Shown here: one piece after another, positions 45,831 through 57,042 of the stretch | How positions within the stretch are numbered: the first letter of the stretch is position 1 | Layout: the number at the start of each line of letters is the position of its first letter | Source of the DNA: Bedellia somnulentella | Lineage: Eukaryota > Arthropoda > Insecta > Lepidoptera > Bedelliidae | DNA: 64,000 nucleotides | Assembly: GCA_963576735.1 (NCBI GenBank) | Contig: OY755174.1 | Coordinates: 6,696,001-6,760,000 of the forward strand | Reading direction: 5' to 3' | Notes under the pieces: generated by a model | Told to the model about the DNA's origin: nothing | Databases searched by the model: none | The model's input: only the letters and a program-made list of their open reading frames with translations | Program-made: the position numbers and the translations under genes

Positions 45831-47087
45831 GAAATGTAGGGTTCTGGTCTCTTCTATTATTTTGTTTAGTGCCGTTGTGTATATCAGTTTCGTGGGTACT
45901 GCTGTTGTTTATGTTTCTCAGGTCCCGGCCTCCTCCGTTATTTTGTATTTTATTTACATGGTTGTTTTCATGGTATATTTCGTCACTGACTGTGATTGGT
46001 TTGCCTTTTATGTACAGTATATTGTTCCTTATTACTGCATGCAATCCCTTTTCCCTGGCTTTTAGCATTTTTTCTCTTAATATTTTGCGGTCTTTTCTTG
46101 CTTTTTCTCCTAAGTGTTCGGCAACTGATAGTAGGGTTCCTTCTAGGTAGTGTTTATTTTCTAATATGTATTTTACCATTTTTTTGCTTATGAGTTCGAT
46201 TACTACGGGTCGGTTTCTGCTGTGATATTTACCTAGTCTGTAGGTATCTTCAATGGAGCCATACAGATCTATATTCAATGTGTCTCGGAATGTTTCTATA
46301 AGACGTATTTCAAACTCGTATTCGGTTTCTTGGTAATACTCCTGTAGTCCATATATTACATTTTTTTTGCTATCGCTTTCATATGGTTGTTCTGTTTGTG
46401 AGGTAGAGAACTTGTTGAGTAGTTCTTTTATTTCTTTTTTAAGAGATATATTTTCTTGTTCCAGCGTTAAAATTTTACTATTTATTTGTTCTAATTCTGT
46501 CTGCCTTTCAATATTCTGTGAGTTCAAGTAGTTAATATCGTTTGTTTTGTAATATCATCCTTTAGTTTGGAGATAGCCTTATTTATTTCTATTTGGATTG
46601 TACTCTGTAATTCAGATATTATAGATGAATTATTTTCCCTTAGTTTCTTTGTTATAATTTTGCTTAAGTTTTCTACCTTTAATTCCGTGTTTTCTGCCGT
46701 AAGTTTCGTGTTTGTTTCAGTTTGGGTGGAATTATCCATTTCAATGGTGTCGCCTAAGATACTAAAGCTATCTGAAAACCTGGTGGAATCTGGGTTTTTT
46801 CGATCAGTTAGTTTTTTTCTGGTAGTGATATTGTTTCCTTCAGGTATTGATTTTATTAGATCGTTATATTTAGGGTTAATGGGTTTATCGGTGTTTCCCA
46901 TTTTCGGAGTCTTACTAAGACAACCTGGACATTTCCATGTTTTCCTGTGTTCACCAGTCATAGTATTGAGATATCTTTGGATTGACACATTTGCGCATTC
47001 GATATGGTAGGTGTTGCTGCACAGACTACATGTGAGAAACTGACGATTAGGGATATTTTGTTGACATCCCGCACACTTCAGATCCAT
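45811..47087 (-). pseudogene. LINE ORF1: PHD finger, coiled coil, RNA-binding-like part, one frameshift
   Basis: 47087-46524 starts MDLKCAGCQQNIPNRQFLTC, with CSLCSNTYHIEC and KCPGCL giving a PHD-like Cys/His zinc finger (residues 4-56), followed by a helical coiled-coil region. 46527-45811 continues it in another frame (LNSQNIERQTELEQINSKIL) with more coiled coil, then ENVIYGL/RLGKYHSRNRPVVIEL, the part that resembles the RNA-binding domain of LINE ORF1 proteins. The frame changes within about 30 bp before 46524, next to short A runs, consistent with one lost base. ORF1 proteins package the element's RNA. Confidence 0.85.
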
Positions 47088-48253
47088 GTTTTATGCTTTT
47101 ATAATAAAAGTTCTATTTATGATAAGTAAGTAAGAAAGTAGAGCTGTTTCCTGTTTAATATCTTCAGTATTATATATATATATATATATCAATTTAGTGC
47201 CCTCTAGTAGTGAGTAGTGGAATTAACTTAATCTTGTATTGAGTATTTAACAATTTAGTATAGTAGTTCTGAGTTTATTTGCTAGATGTCACTAGGTTGT
47301 ATTATTTATAATAATTTGAATTGTTGGATTCGTTGGGTCCAAGGGTCATTTATGGGCATTTTTCAAAAGTTTTGACCAGGCGAAAACAGCATGTCCTCTG
47401 ACTTTACACCGTAATATTTACATTTTAAGTCATTTATATCCAGTATGTGATATATCAAATGAAAGGAAATTTAAACACAAGTAAATGCACAATATAAAAA
47501 ATACATGAAAAGGTAACGAAATATGAGTAATTAAAAAAAATATGACGACATACCCCCCTATTTTTTGATGTCTCACGCAACTTTGCACACTTTCATGTGT
47601 CATATCTCAGAATTTATGTATGCAAGTCACCGAAAAACAGGTAATTTTTCTTAAAAATGGCTTTGTCATGCTTTCTAATAAACGTTTTTATAGGGTTTTC
47701 AAAGAAAAATATTGAAATAATTAAGAAAAACTGTTGTCCACGAATTCGGGTATACCGGAATTTCCATCAAGTAACGGTAGGTTTTACCGTCTTAAAAAAT
47801 AAATTTTACCAAATCTAAAACGTTTTTTAGGTCCAGCAACCCACTTTTAACAGAAAGGAATCGTGACTTCCGGTGTTCTAGGAGTCTATGGTTTGTTAAA
47901 ACCGTTTTCCAGTTGCGACTTGACCTGGGACCAAAATTTTGCTCCCGTAAGTACGATTTTTTGTGTAAAGATATGATTGTTTGCACACGAACACTTATTA
48001 TTACCGTTCGAACGAAGTATTTAGGTATCATTTAAAAGAATGAAAATGATCGAATATATTGTATTTTGATGTATTTTAAGGTTTTAATTTTTAAAAATGG
48101 ACTTTCGTAACGTCATGATCATAACGTTATATACAGGCGGAATGATTTTCATTACTAACTGGAACCATAAAGCCGCGATCTCATTGCTATAGTTATCGTT
48201 TACTACGAATTTGCATTTTATGAATATTTAATAGGTTTTTGTAGGAGGTTTGG
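47088..48253. other. Intergenic, no gene
   Basis: 47170-47190 is a TA microsatellite. 47200-47330 may be the LINE's outer 5' region or flank. No supported coding sequence; the minus-strand frames at 47792-48387 show no family features. Confidence 0.4.
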
Positions 48254-48273
48254 CAGGGTATTTCTTTATTATA

Positions 48274-48518
48274 CATGGTGGCATTTGCACCTTTAACGAT
48301 TTTTTCACCAACGGTTCTTGAGGTCAAAAGCAACAGCTTTTGTTCTAAAACTTTTGAAAATTCTTGCATAAAAATTCGCTTCTTCATACAAAGTCGATCA
48401 GCTGATTAGCCGCTTTGTACGGAGAAGCGAATTTTCAAAAGTTGTGGAACAATAGCTTTTGCTTTTGACCTCTACAACCGTTGGTGAAAAAATCGTTAAA
48501 GGTTCAAATGCCATCCTG
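48274..48518. mobile_element. Foldback MITE flanked by TATA, with an empty-site paralogue nearby
   Basis: 245 bp that fold on themselves: the left part (TGGCATTTGCACCTTTAACG, TTTTTTCACCAACGGTT) is the imperfect inverse of the right part (AACCGTTGGTGAAAAAA, CGTTAAAGGTTCAAATGCCA). TATA stands on both sides (48270-48273, 48519-48522). The flanks, CAGGGTATTTCTTTAT on the left and GTATCCTTATTGATATTGCT on the right, are found joined and uninterrupted at 48943-49036 with a single TATA. No transposase frame. Confidence 0.75.
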
Positions 48519-48942
48519 TATAACTGTATCCTTATTGATATTGCTGTACTTTTAGTATTTCGACTGATTATTATTTTTATATAGTTTATTATAGACTGAA
48601 GAGAAACTAGTTGACTGATTATTGCTAAAATAATTTGTAATGAACCTAGATGTAAGTTTAAAATATTTTGATAATTCTTTCTATTCCCTTTAATTCCGAA
48701 ATAAAAAGTTGTTTTATGTGTAAACTAGACAATACTAATCAAGTCTCGTTCGACTGCTAATTTCGGAATAATTTTGACTTAATTTTGTTTTTCTATTGTG
48801 AAATGATGAATACCATTTTTGTTAACCTTAGTTGTGATACAAATGTTACATTGTGATAACGAAATTCTCTATAGTCTAGGCACGTAATTTTACCTACATA
48901 CTTTTGAAGTCCGAAACTTAGTTTTTACAACTTTAGGTAGGA

Positions 48943-49036
48943 CAGGGTATTTATTTATTGTATAATTGTATCCTTATTGATATTGCTGTACTTTTAGTAT
49001 TTTGACTGATTATTATTTTGATATAGTTTATGATAG
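48943..49036 (+). repeat. Empty-site paralogue of the foldback insertion
   Basis: CAGGGTATTTATTTATTG, then TATAATTGTATCCTTATTGA, up to ATATAGTTTATGATAG. It matches the two flanks of the 48274-48518 element with few differences. Confidence 0.75.
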
Positions 49037-49975
49037 GCGCAATACATAGCTTTGTGATCGCAGCCTTATATTCCAATTACTAACAAGACATTTCCCTGTC
49101 GTAACTATCGTGCTGTGAGTTAATTAAGAAAATACCATTTGTTTTTCTATTTTTATAAGATTATGTCTGATATTAAAGCTTGATGATGCTTATTAATATA
49201 TTTTCTATCGTTTGTTCCAAGAGCTAGTTGTTAAATATATTGCATGTTTCTTAAAAACGTGTTAAAAGTTGGTCTATTGTCAGAAAAGTGTTGCTTACTG
49301 GAGGTAATTTTGTTTTAATTTCATGAAAATAATCATGGCACAGTTTTTATATATGTTAAATTAGTTGATAACAAAGTTAAGTAATATAACTTTAAATTAA
49401 AAACATAAAAATATTACAGCTTTTTATTAATATCAATACATTTGCAACGTAACGAATAGGAACTTTTCAAGTGCTGTTTGATGTAGAAAAAAATATTTTC
49501 TGGTCAAATTAGTTATTTAAATGCCGAACTGTTATATTTTTTGCAAAGTTTAATAAATATTCTATAAAACTGTAACGAATTCAACAATGATATTGAATAT
49601 TTGAAAACCGGAATTCCGGTTGCGTAGCGGGCCATTTATTTGAAAAACGCCCTTATATTGTTCACTGGTTCTTGTAAAGTTATTGATGTTTGTAGGCAGA
49701 ATTTATCACTTTGAGTCTTTAACTGAATTTTCTTTAGGAGTTATAATATAGTCACTTTACACTGTTTTACATATTTTGTGTTTATTATTTGTATTTTCGA
49801 AAAATTATTTGTATATCCTTATATTGCACTTTTGAACACTTTAATGCGAATATTCACTGAGATAACACTATCACTTATAATTTGATCTTTTCCGAGTATT
49901 TCTATACATCATTTGTTGATTCTTATAATTTTTATCGTGGTAAATATTTACGCGGAGTTAATCTATGAACTAGTT
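49037..49975. other. AT-rich, no gene
   Basis: Very AT-rich sequence with no supported gene or named repeat. Confidence 0.4.
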
Positions 49976-50045
49976 CAATTAGATTAGATTAGAGAGGTGG
50001 TTTCCGCAATTGGTCACTATCACTAGAGGGCCGTTTCACGAACTA
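49976..50045 (+). repeat. LINE 3'-end fragment
   Basis: GATTAGATTAGAGAGGTGGT then TTTCCGCAATTGGTCACTAT and GAGGGCCGTTTCACG match the 3' end at 33385-33440. Confidence 0.5.
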
Positions 50046-51841
50046 GTTCAATATTTTTGTTCGTTAGTTCACTACTATAGAAAGATCGCCTGGATCGCTT
50101 GCTAAAAATAAATGAAAATAGCTGTTTGTAAATAATCAACTTATAATCTTTGGAATTTGTATCTACATACATATTCATTAGTATTCATCTATTTACTAGT
50201 TATGAAATAGAAAACCTGGTATGTTCTTATAAATAACCACTTTAAAATAAAACTTGACACTCTTATCATAAAAAACATAACAGTCTTGGTTTAGTTTTAA
50301 AGTAACGCCATATCGTACTTATAAGTTTCAAGAATTGAAAAACACGAAATAAAATATAATATAGTTGAAATAAAAAAACTAAAAAACACGCTTATAAAGC
50401 ACATCAAACTCAAAAGTGAAAAATAATTCCTAATATAAGCTGAAAACGGTAATGAACAAAAAATACTGGTATTATTGTGAAAAAGCGTGGGGTGCTCTGT
50501 GCCATATTTTTCGTCTATCGAGTTCTTAACTTTTTAGTACTGAATTATTTTAAATTATTTAATCCTGGCGACCCTAATCAGGACAGCGGAATAAACATAT
50601 GAAATTATTATATTGTCCCTGATTCTCGATAAGTTTGAGTTCAATCAGTCCGTTTAAAGTGGGTAAAAATAGAGTTTAAAGGAGTCGTTTACATACATAC
50701 ATACATATCTACATAAATACTTACATACATAAAGGTGTAGCGAATATAAGCGTGTTAAAAACCCACTTAAATTGTCTAAACAAAATAATAAACCCAAAAT
50801 AAGGTATATATAAAAAAAAGAAACGACATCTCTTTTTCGAGTGTTATCATTCTTCCGCTATACTAGCCTGTCAATAATTAAATATCATCAGCCTACCCAT
50901 ATTCTATTTTTCTATTTAATACGAGTACTGCCACCAAATCACCGAACGCCGCTCAAATTGTGTTGCGCCTTTGTTGCGCTCTCTCGTTTTCGCGCTCGCC
51001 TGACGTCCCCAAACGAATGAAGTCGATGTCGAAGATCGACGGGTCTGCGAACTAATTCGCGCAGTAGACTGCGTCTTGCGTGGCCTACTAGCCTAGCCTT
51101 CGCTTGCTCTGTTCTGTTTTATTTGTAATGAGAGGTTTTCTTTTTGAGAAATAAAAAAACAACATAGTTTCTTAGAGCTCTGTACATGGCGTTGATGTAA
51201 CTACGTTACTTACTTAAATTTTTTCTTCGTGGCCTCAATCGTGTTGCCACAATAATTTCGCCAATGTCAACTTTAAAAACATGTGTCACATCACCATAGA
51301 GTCACTTTTTAGCGAGTAAAAACAACAAAAAGAATGTTAAATATAAATACCGTCTTTGTTTATTTACTTTTAAGCTATCTTGGCTTAAACTGATATTTAT
51401 TTAGACTTTTAAATCAGAACGTTTTTATGTACGTTCCGTTATACGATATCATTACATCCAAGTGTGTAAAACGTTGTGACGTTCCGTTCCTACCAGTAAC
51501 ACAGCAAGTCTGGCGCCATCTTTCCTGAGAACAGGGAAGAAGAAAAAAAGAAAAAAAGGAAAACCCCTCATTGTATCATATCTTATTCTGTGGCAGGCAG
51601 ATACGTAGTATCTATATTGTATTGTAATCTGTGGCAGGCAGTAGCCGTAGTATCTATATTGTAATCTGTGGCAGTAGCTCTCGATTGTGCTTCCGGCAGG
51701 TTGCGTTTAAAATTTTGTTTTAATTCAATGAAATAAACATTAATTTTATTACGCGTTGATATTTTTAACAAGAACAGTTTTATATATTTACCGTCGAAAG
51801 ACATAAATTTACTTCTACAAAACAACTTTTAAGCGCCTAAA
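50046..51841. other. Upstream region of the phosphatase gene
   Basis: 50640-50750 contains an ACAT-rich repeat (TTTACATACATACATACAT). 50930-51110 is a GC- and CpG-richer island (GCGCTCTCTCGTTTTCGCGC) that would suit a promoter of the plus-strand gene. No coding exon found. Confidence 0.35.
51586..51690 (+). repeat. Short tandem repeat near the phosphatase 5' end
   Basis: TCTGTGGCAGGCAG followed by GTAGTATCTATATTGTA appears twice, with a third partial unit (ATCTGTGGCAGTAG); period is about 40-46 bp. Confidence 0.75.
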
Positions 51842-54800
51842 ATGAGTTATTACCGAGAAACGGTAAGTTTTTAAAATTACTTTCATACATGTGTCTTTAA
51901 AAAATAGTATTTATTTTTTACTGTTTCAGTTTTTGCTTTCAGAATGGAACTCCCATTCTGGCTCTCTATTGAAAACAATTCTATTCTCTTGAATTTATGT
52001 GAGATTATTTCAATTCTTCTATTTGCGTATCCGATATTCTAAGCCCAAGGTTACAGTTTCTATCCATTCCTTTTGGATGATCAAACATGGGTAATGATGG
52101 GTTCTGAGTGGTGAATCATCGCTTAGAAGATATTTAGTTACAAAACCGATTGCAACCTTTATCCCTAATGTCAATGTAATAAAACATAGTATTTATTAAC
52201 AATAAAGTTTAAATTTAATTTCTCTTGAGAATAAAAACCAATTTAAGAAAGAAAATAAATTAAGAAATTCATTTAAAAAAAGTATAACTGTTTGAGATGA
52301 CCAACCCTTACAACATGCTTAAATTGGGTCAAGGTTGTAGCTTTAGAATCAGTTACATGTATAATTATTATTTTTATAAAATGTGTGCACATACAATATT
52401 ATATTAAATTCATATACAGATTCAATTACTTTTATAATAACATTGAGATGAAATTTGATACATTTTTAAGTTATGTAATAAATATTGTTGCCAGTTATAG
52501 CTTACTTTTTTACAAGTAACTCTTCTCTTATTGATGTGTGAAAAATAATATAATGAACAAAATTGCCTGTAAGTCTGTGTAGTCTGTCTGTAGAAATGTA
52601 CTATAAATAAATACCCTAAAATACAAATAATATGCATACATACATATGTATATATGGTATATACTATATACTCACAGCTATAAATTCCAAGAAGGGGTAG
52701 CCAGAGCTAAGGAATTAGAAAATCCTCGGACACATTTGGAAATTTGAGTGGGGAAAAGATAGTGAAAATAAAGGTTGTTGGTGATGGGTCTCCAACCACA
52801 TCGCCCAAAAATCCCTAAAAAGCCCCAATACCGTTAGTCACCTCTTACGTACACCCACCGGAGGACATGGGGAAGTGCTATTCTAAGCCGACACTACACA
52901 GCAATAATATGCTTTATATTTAATGAGGCATATGTTAAAAATTTGGTCATGGGAGTTTGTGAAATGTAAAGCAAATTTTGTGACTTTGGTACAACATTCA
53001 GAATTCAACAACTACAAGGTTCATACTTTATATTATCTACTAAAAAGTGCTCTCAATTGTATATGGTTTTAATCTTGGAAACATTGCTTAAAGCTAGGGC
53101 CAGGCTGGTGTCTTGTAAACTATTTCTTAAGTAAGGTTTTTGTTCTCCAATCTTTTTATTTTTTTTCACATTATAGAAAAGTCCCAATATGATTTCAAAA
53201 TATTTTTTCATGAAATGGCTAATTCATTTCTTTATTAAGTATCTGTTTTTCAGACAAAAGCTTTTTATTTAGCTTTTCTAATGAAATTACTATTTTGTGA
53301 CAATTTATGAGTTTTATATAAAACATTTAAAACCTGGGTATTCATTGCCTGCATTAGACAAGAGTATGTGTAAATAAAAGATGTTATTAAAGGAAAGAAA
53401 AATTTCGACACTGGCGGGGATCGAACCCGCGACCTTCGGGTATACGCCCCCGTCGCTAAGGCGTCGTAAGGTCGCGGGTTCGATCCCCGCCAGTGTCGAA
53501 ATTTTTCTTTCCTTTAATAACATCTTTTATTTATGAGTAATAATCCCCACATGAGGAATTCATGTCAAAAAACATTAAATTAAGAGTATGTGTAGCTTGA
53601 ATTAATAAAAAATGAGTTATTTGGCTTTGCATGGCAGTTGCTTATCTATAAAATATAAAATAAAAACTGCAAAATATAAGTTTTTAGAAAAGAAAAACTG
53701 ACTTAACTAAAAAAGGTAGTTATTATGTTCTCAATTTTAGTAAAACCAAAAAAAATGGCAATCTCAAAACAATAAATATTTCTAAATTAACAGCATCTTT
53801 ACCCGAGATCTCACTCCTACAGTGCAGCTAATGAACAACGCATAGGATCCTACCTCAGGACCATGATGGTATTTATAAAATAAAACCCATGTGAGCTTTG
53901 CACTGCATATTGTGTTTTACTATTATAGTTAATCCCCTTAACTGGTTTGTCTGCATCCAATTGAGTCCTACATATGTGATGGTGCTTTGTCTGGTTTGAG
54001 GTTTCCAGTGATTAACCCTATATATTGACTTTGATTTTCCAGCTCATGTTAAAATCCAGCAACTTTATTATAATTTTAAATTTGGACAGGGTGGTGTACC
54101 CGTGTCAAGGAATTAAATATATAAAGTACATACATTTATTTACTCATACATACATATACCCACGGCTATAAATCCCTTAACAGGGTAGCCAGAGCTTTGG
54201 AATGAAAAATTCCTCAGCCATTTTTGGAAGTTGATTGGGAAAAGATGGTTATAATAATTACGATTATTATTTATTTACGATAATGAATCCCTTGAAGGGG
54301 TAATTTCTTTGCTGCTTTTGGAAGTTGAGTGGAGAAAAGATAAATAAAGGTAGTTGGTGATGGGTCTCTAATGGCATCACCCCAATTCCCTTAAAAACAC
54401 CAAGGGGTAGAAATGGGATAGTATAATTGTAAGAATACACAGCAAAGAAAGTATTTAGATTAATTACACTAGCTGACCAGTAAAATTCGGTAGCACTATT
54501 TTACCGTATAGACTTGGAAAATATGCGCGTATACTTTCGTTATTAATATTTGACTCTTTTTTATATATTTTTAACAAGCATGACGTTGTTGAATCATTTT
54601 TTTTATCTTAACAATCATATTTATGTTCTTTAAATGATCGTTAAAGTCATGAGTTTTTTCATTCACATCCAGATCTCGTCTTACAGAAAGAGTTGACTTT
54701 TAAATTATAGATCAACTTAAATTTAACAACCTTGCAATACAATTAAAACATCAAACATGTGCACGTCAATGCAAGTTCATGTGCTGAGCTTATCACTTTG

Positions 54801-55063
54801 TAAATAAGAATTGCAAATTATCTTTATTAGTGCGTGGTTTGAACTTGTACTTGTGAAATATAAGAGTATTCATTAAATTGTTTAAGTATGGGCCAGTTGC
54901 TTTGTGGTTGTGTGAAAGTGAATTCTTGTGTGCAGAGTTTTGGATCGACACCATCGACCATGCTGACTTCCCTGTCTTCATTACGGTCGCGACCTTTGGA
55001 GTTGTCTTACTCTGCGACCCCTGATCTGAACGAGGTGTACCCAGGACTCTATGTTGGTGATGC
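51842..55063 (+). CDS. Dual-specificity phosphatase (DUSP3/VHR-like), exons 1-2, partial
   Basis: Exon 1 is 51842-51862 (MSYYRET, donor ACG|GTAAGT); exon 2 is 54936-55063 (acceptor GTGCAG|AGT, donor GATGC|GTAAGT). Together they give 49 full residues. After a Ser-rich stretch the sequence reads LNEVYPGLYVGDA, the conserved opening of the catalytic domain of small atypical dual-specificity phosphatases, which remove phosphate from Tyr and Ser/Thr, often on MAP kinases. The active-site HCxxxxxR part is not in the window. The next exon must lie right of 55063; I see none before 64000, where the following intron is filled by repeats and a 5-kb LINE. The minus-strand frame at 54793-55161 overlapping exon 2 is a shadow. 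Which DUSP it is cannot be told. Confidence 0.72.
51863..52631. other. Phosphatase intron 1, AT-rich
   Basis: No exon or repeat recognised. Confidence 0.4.
52632..52912 (-). repeat. Family B interspersed repeat, full length
   Basis: Reverse copy from ATACTCACAGCTATAAATTC to AGTGCTATTCTAAGCCGACA. Close to the copies at 30.6 and 62.5 kb. Confidence 0.88.
52913..53371. other. Intron sequence, nothing recognised
   Basis: AT-rich, no gene or named repeat. Confidence 0.4.
53372..53532. repeat. Perfect 65-bp inverted repeat of a tRNA-derived SINE
   Basis: Arms 53372-53436 and 53468-53532 are exact reverse complements; the 31-base spacer starts CGGGTATACGCC. Each arm holds GGTCGCGGGTTCGATCCCCG in its own orientation, a classic T-arm/B box, followed by a SINE-type body (AAATTTTTCTTTCC). 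The right-hand SINE continues past the palindrome to about 53570. The minus-strand frame 53314-53523 is a product of this palindrome. Confidence 0.92.
53571..54145. other. Intron sequence, nothing recognised
   Basis: No gene or named repeat. Confidence 0.4.
54146..54430 (-). repeat. Family B repeat with an internal partial duplication
   Basis: ATACCCACGGCTATAAATCC and AGCCATTTTTGGAAGTTG are followed, after an AT-rich insert, by AATCCCTTGAAGGGGTAAT and GCTTTTGGAAGTTGAGTGG again. The head side is eroded. Confidence 0.7.
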
Positions 55064-55104
55064 GTAAGTAGTAGTACTTTTTTAACCGTGCCATTGATTT
55101 TTTT

Positions 55105-55310
55105 GTACATACATACATTATACTCACGGCTATAAATCCCTAGAAGGGGTAGGCAGAGCAAAGGAATTAGAAATTCCTCAACCAGATTTGGAAGTTATGT
55201 GGGGAAAAGGTGGTAAAATAAAGGTTGTTGGTGATGGGTCTCCAACCGCATCGCCCAAAAATCCATTAAAAATGCCCAATACCCTAAGTCGCCTCTTACG
55301 TACACCCACG
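55105..55310 (-). repeat. Family B interspersed repeat
   Basis: From TACATACATTATACTCACGG to CGCCTCTTACGTACACCCAC; the last 40 bp of the head are missing. It starts only 42 bp after the exon 2 donor of the phosphatase. Confidence 0.85.
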
Positions 55311-55609
55311 TTCCTTGAAGATATGACCTGTCCCCCTGAAACATAACTGGATCTAAAATCCAGCAAATATTATTGCAGCTAAGTTAAGTTGAAACTAGGA
55401 TCATATTCACAACAGTAACCGGAAGGTGATCTCGGGATATCGATGACAATAATACGTGTGCAAATTGCACGTGCACGCAATACCAATACGCGTATAAGTA
55501 TAATAGTATTTCTAAGGTATGACTGAGAACCTGTTTATGCCAGTGTAAAATAGGACTACCCCATCTCTGCTTGTGGATGTCCTTCTAGGCAAATAGTTTC
55601 GGTGTTTTA
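55311..55609. other. Intron sequence, nothing recognised
   Basis: Contains TGCAAATTGCACGTGCACGC at 55459, a near-palindromic stretch, and no coding signal. Confidence 0.4.
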
Positions 55610-56126
55610 GTACTTTTTAACCGACTTCAAAAAAAGGAGTGTTCTCAATTCGACCGGTATTTTTTTTTTTTTTATGTTTGTTCGCCGATTACTTTGCCAT
55701 TTATGAACCGATTTTGATTATTATTTTTTTATTCGAAAGAAGATACTCCCGGATTGGTACCATGATGAGGATATCAGGGTCTGATGATGGGATCCTGGAG
55801 AAATCGAGGGGAACCCTCAAATTTTATAGGCAAATGTACCGCGTTTTACATATTTTCTGAACTTATATTGGCATTTGCTTCTGAAAATCATATTGTTATG
55901 CTGCTGAGCTGATGATAGAAGGTGTGGATCCTCAATCACTAGGTATTAGGAAACAGTTCTTTCCACATTCTATATAGATTTATACTCCTCTTCGTAGCTT
56001 TTATGAAGAGAAGTACAGGTTCACTAAACATTTCTTTTGTTATGTTATTGTTACCGAGAAAGTACCATGAGACCAGGATCTGATGATGGCATCCCAGGAA
56101 ATCGAGGGGACTGTCGAAACTCACAA
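55610..56126 (+). repeat. Family G dispersed repeat (two partial copies)
   Basis: CCGACTTCAAAAAAAGGAG, GTTCTCAATTCGACCGGTAT and ACCGATTTTGATTATTATT mark a very common lepidopteran repeat. The ATGATGGGATCCTGGAGAAA block recurs as GATGATGGCATCCCAGGAAA near 56080. Confidence 0.55.
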
Positions 56127-56305
56127 TTATGTGACAGTGTATTTTTTCAAAACGCCGATAGGCCTGCCCTGTATAACGTGAGAACACTGCCTAATAAATC
56201 GTGGGTACTCTGAACAACAGGTGACAATGTCACGTGATATTCAGAAGTATTACTACCTCTGCTAACCCCTTCAGGGATATTCGGTGTGAGCGTTTGAGTC
56301 TTTCT
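56127..56305 (+). repeat. SINE family A, 3' part
   Basis: From ATGTGACAGTGTATTTTTTC to CCTTCAGGGATATTCGGTGT; the head is lost. Confidence 0.65.
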
Positions 56306-56553
56306 TGAGATGTAGAATTGAAGACCATCGCCTTTCGAAGGATTTTAAGAACAATGTAAGGTTACATATGGTTGAGCCTATTTAATATCGTACTATAATA
56401 GAAATACCGGAAATACGAAGAATAATACAGTAACTGTCGCTTCCTCATCCGAGAGGCATCTTTGCCAGGTCTACCCATCTCTAAAACTCGTAAAATAAAA
56501 TAATTTTTAACAAAAAGAAAACCGACTTCATAGAAAAACAACCGAAAATAAAC

Positions 56554-57042
56554 AATCTAGTACTAAAAAGTACGAAATAAGTTTTTTTAATTGAATATGA
56601 GTACTGTGATTGATACCTTAGCAATTTCTTTATTCCACACGCGTCAGTTCAACCTACCTAAATATTACAATTCTCTTAAATTAATTTTTGAGTCGGTGCC
56701 AGACAAACAAAAGTAAATTCACCCTGCTATCTATCTCTGATTATTACAATCTAAATAATATATATCTATCGCCTAACGTTTTAAATGATAATACGTACAA
56801 AAATCAATTTACCCTACAACTACAAGGTACCCTACATTTTACATGTATATGAAGTGCGAAATACACACTTATTATTATCAATTATCATCGAGGGTGGCAC
56901 CGGCTCACAAATTAATTTAAGAGAATTTTAAGATTAAGGTAGGTTGAACTGACGCGTGTGGAATAAAGAAATTGCTAAGGTATCAATCACAGTACTCATA
57001 TTCAATTAAAAAAACTTATTTCGTACTTTTTAGTACTAGATT
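56554..57042. repeat. Long inverted repeat, 106-bp perfect arms
   Basis: 56554-56659 (AATCTAGTACTAAAAAGTAC ... CAACCTACCT) is the exact reverse complement of 56937-57042. Imperfect pairing continues inwards for about 45 bp more (CTCTTAAATTAATTTTTGAG against its inverse). The central loop is about 190 bp. The sequence just left (ACCGACTTCATAGAAAAACA) looks like a family G end. No frame inside. Confidence 0.92.

Larger units (their letters stand above)
42640..47200 (-). mobile_element. Near full-length CR1/Jockey-like LINE, minus strand
   Basis: The order from 47087 downwards is ORF1 with a PHD-type zinc finger, then ORF2 with endonuclease and reverse transcriptase, then a 3' untranslated region ending in repeated AAATTC units on plus (42640-42660). 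Two single-base frameshifts are the only visible damage. The 5' end is uncertain; a TA microsatellite lies at about 47170-47190. Confidence 0.85.

Noticed and set aside
43598..46193. Plus-strand frames across 43.6-47.0 kb
   Set aside because: Antisense shadows of the minus-strand LINE ORFs.
53314..53523. 69-codon minus-strand frame at the SINE palindrome
   Set aside because: It reads through the palindrome of a tRNA-derived repeat and is not a protein.
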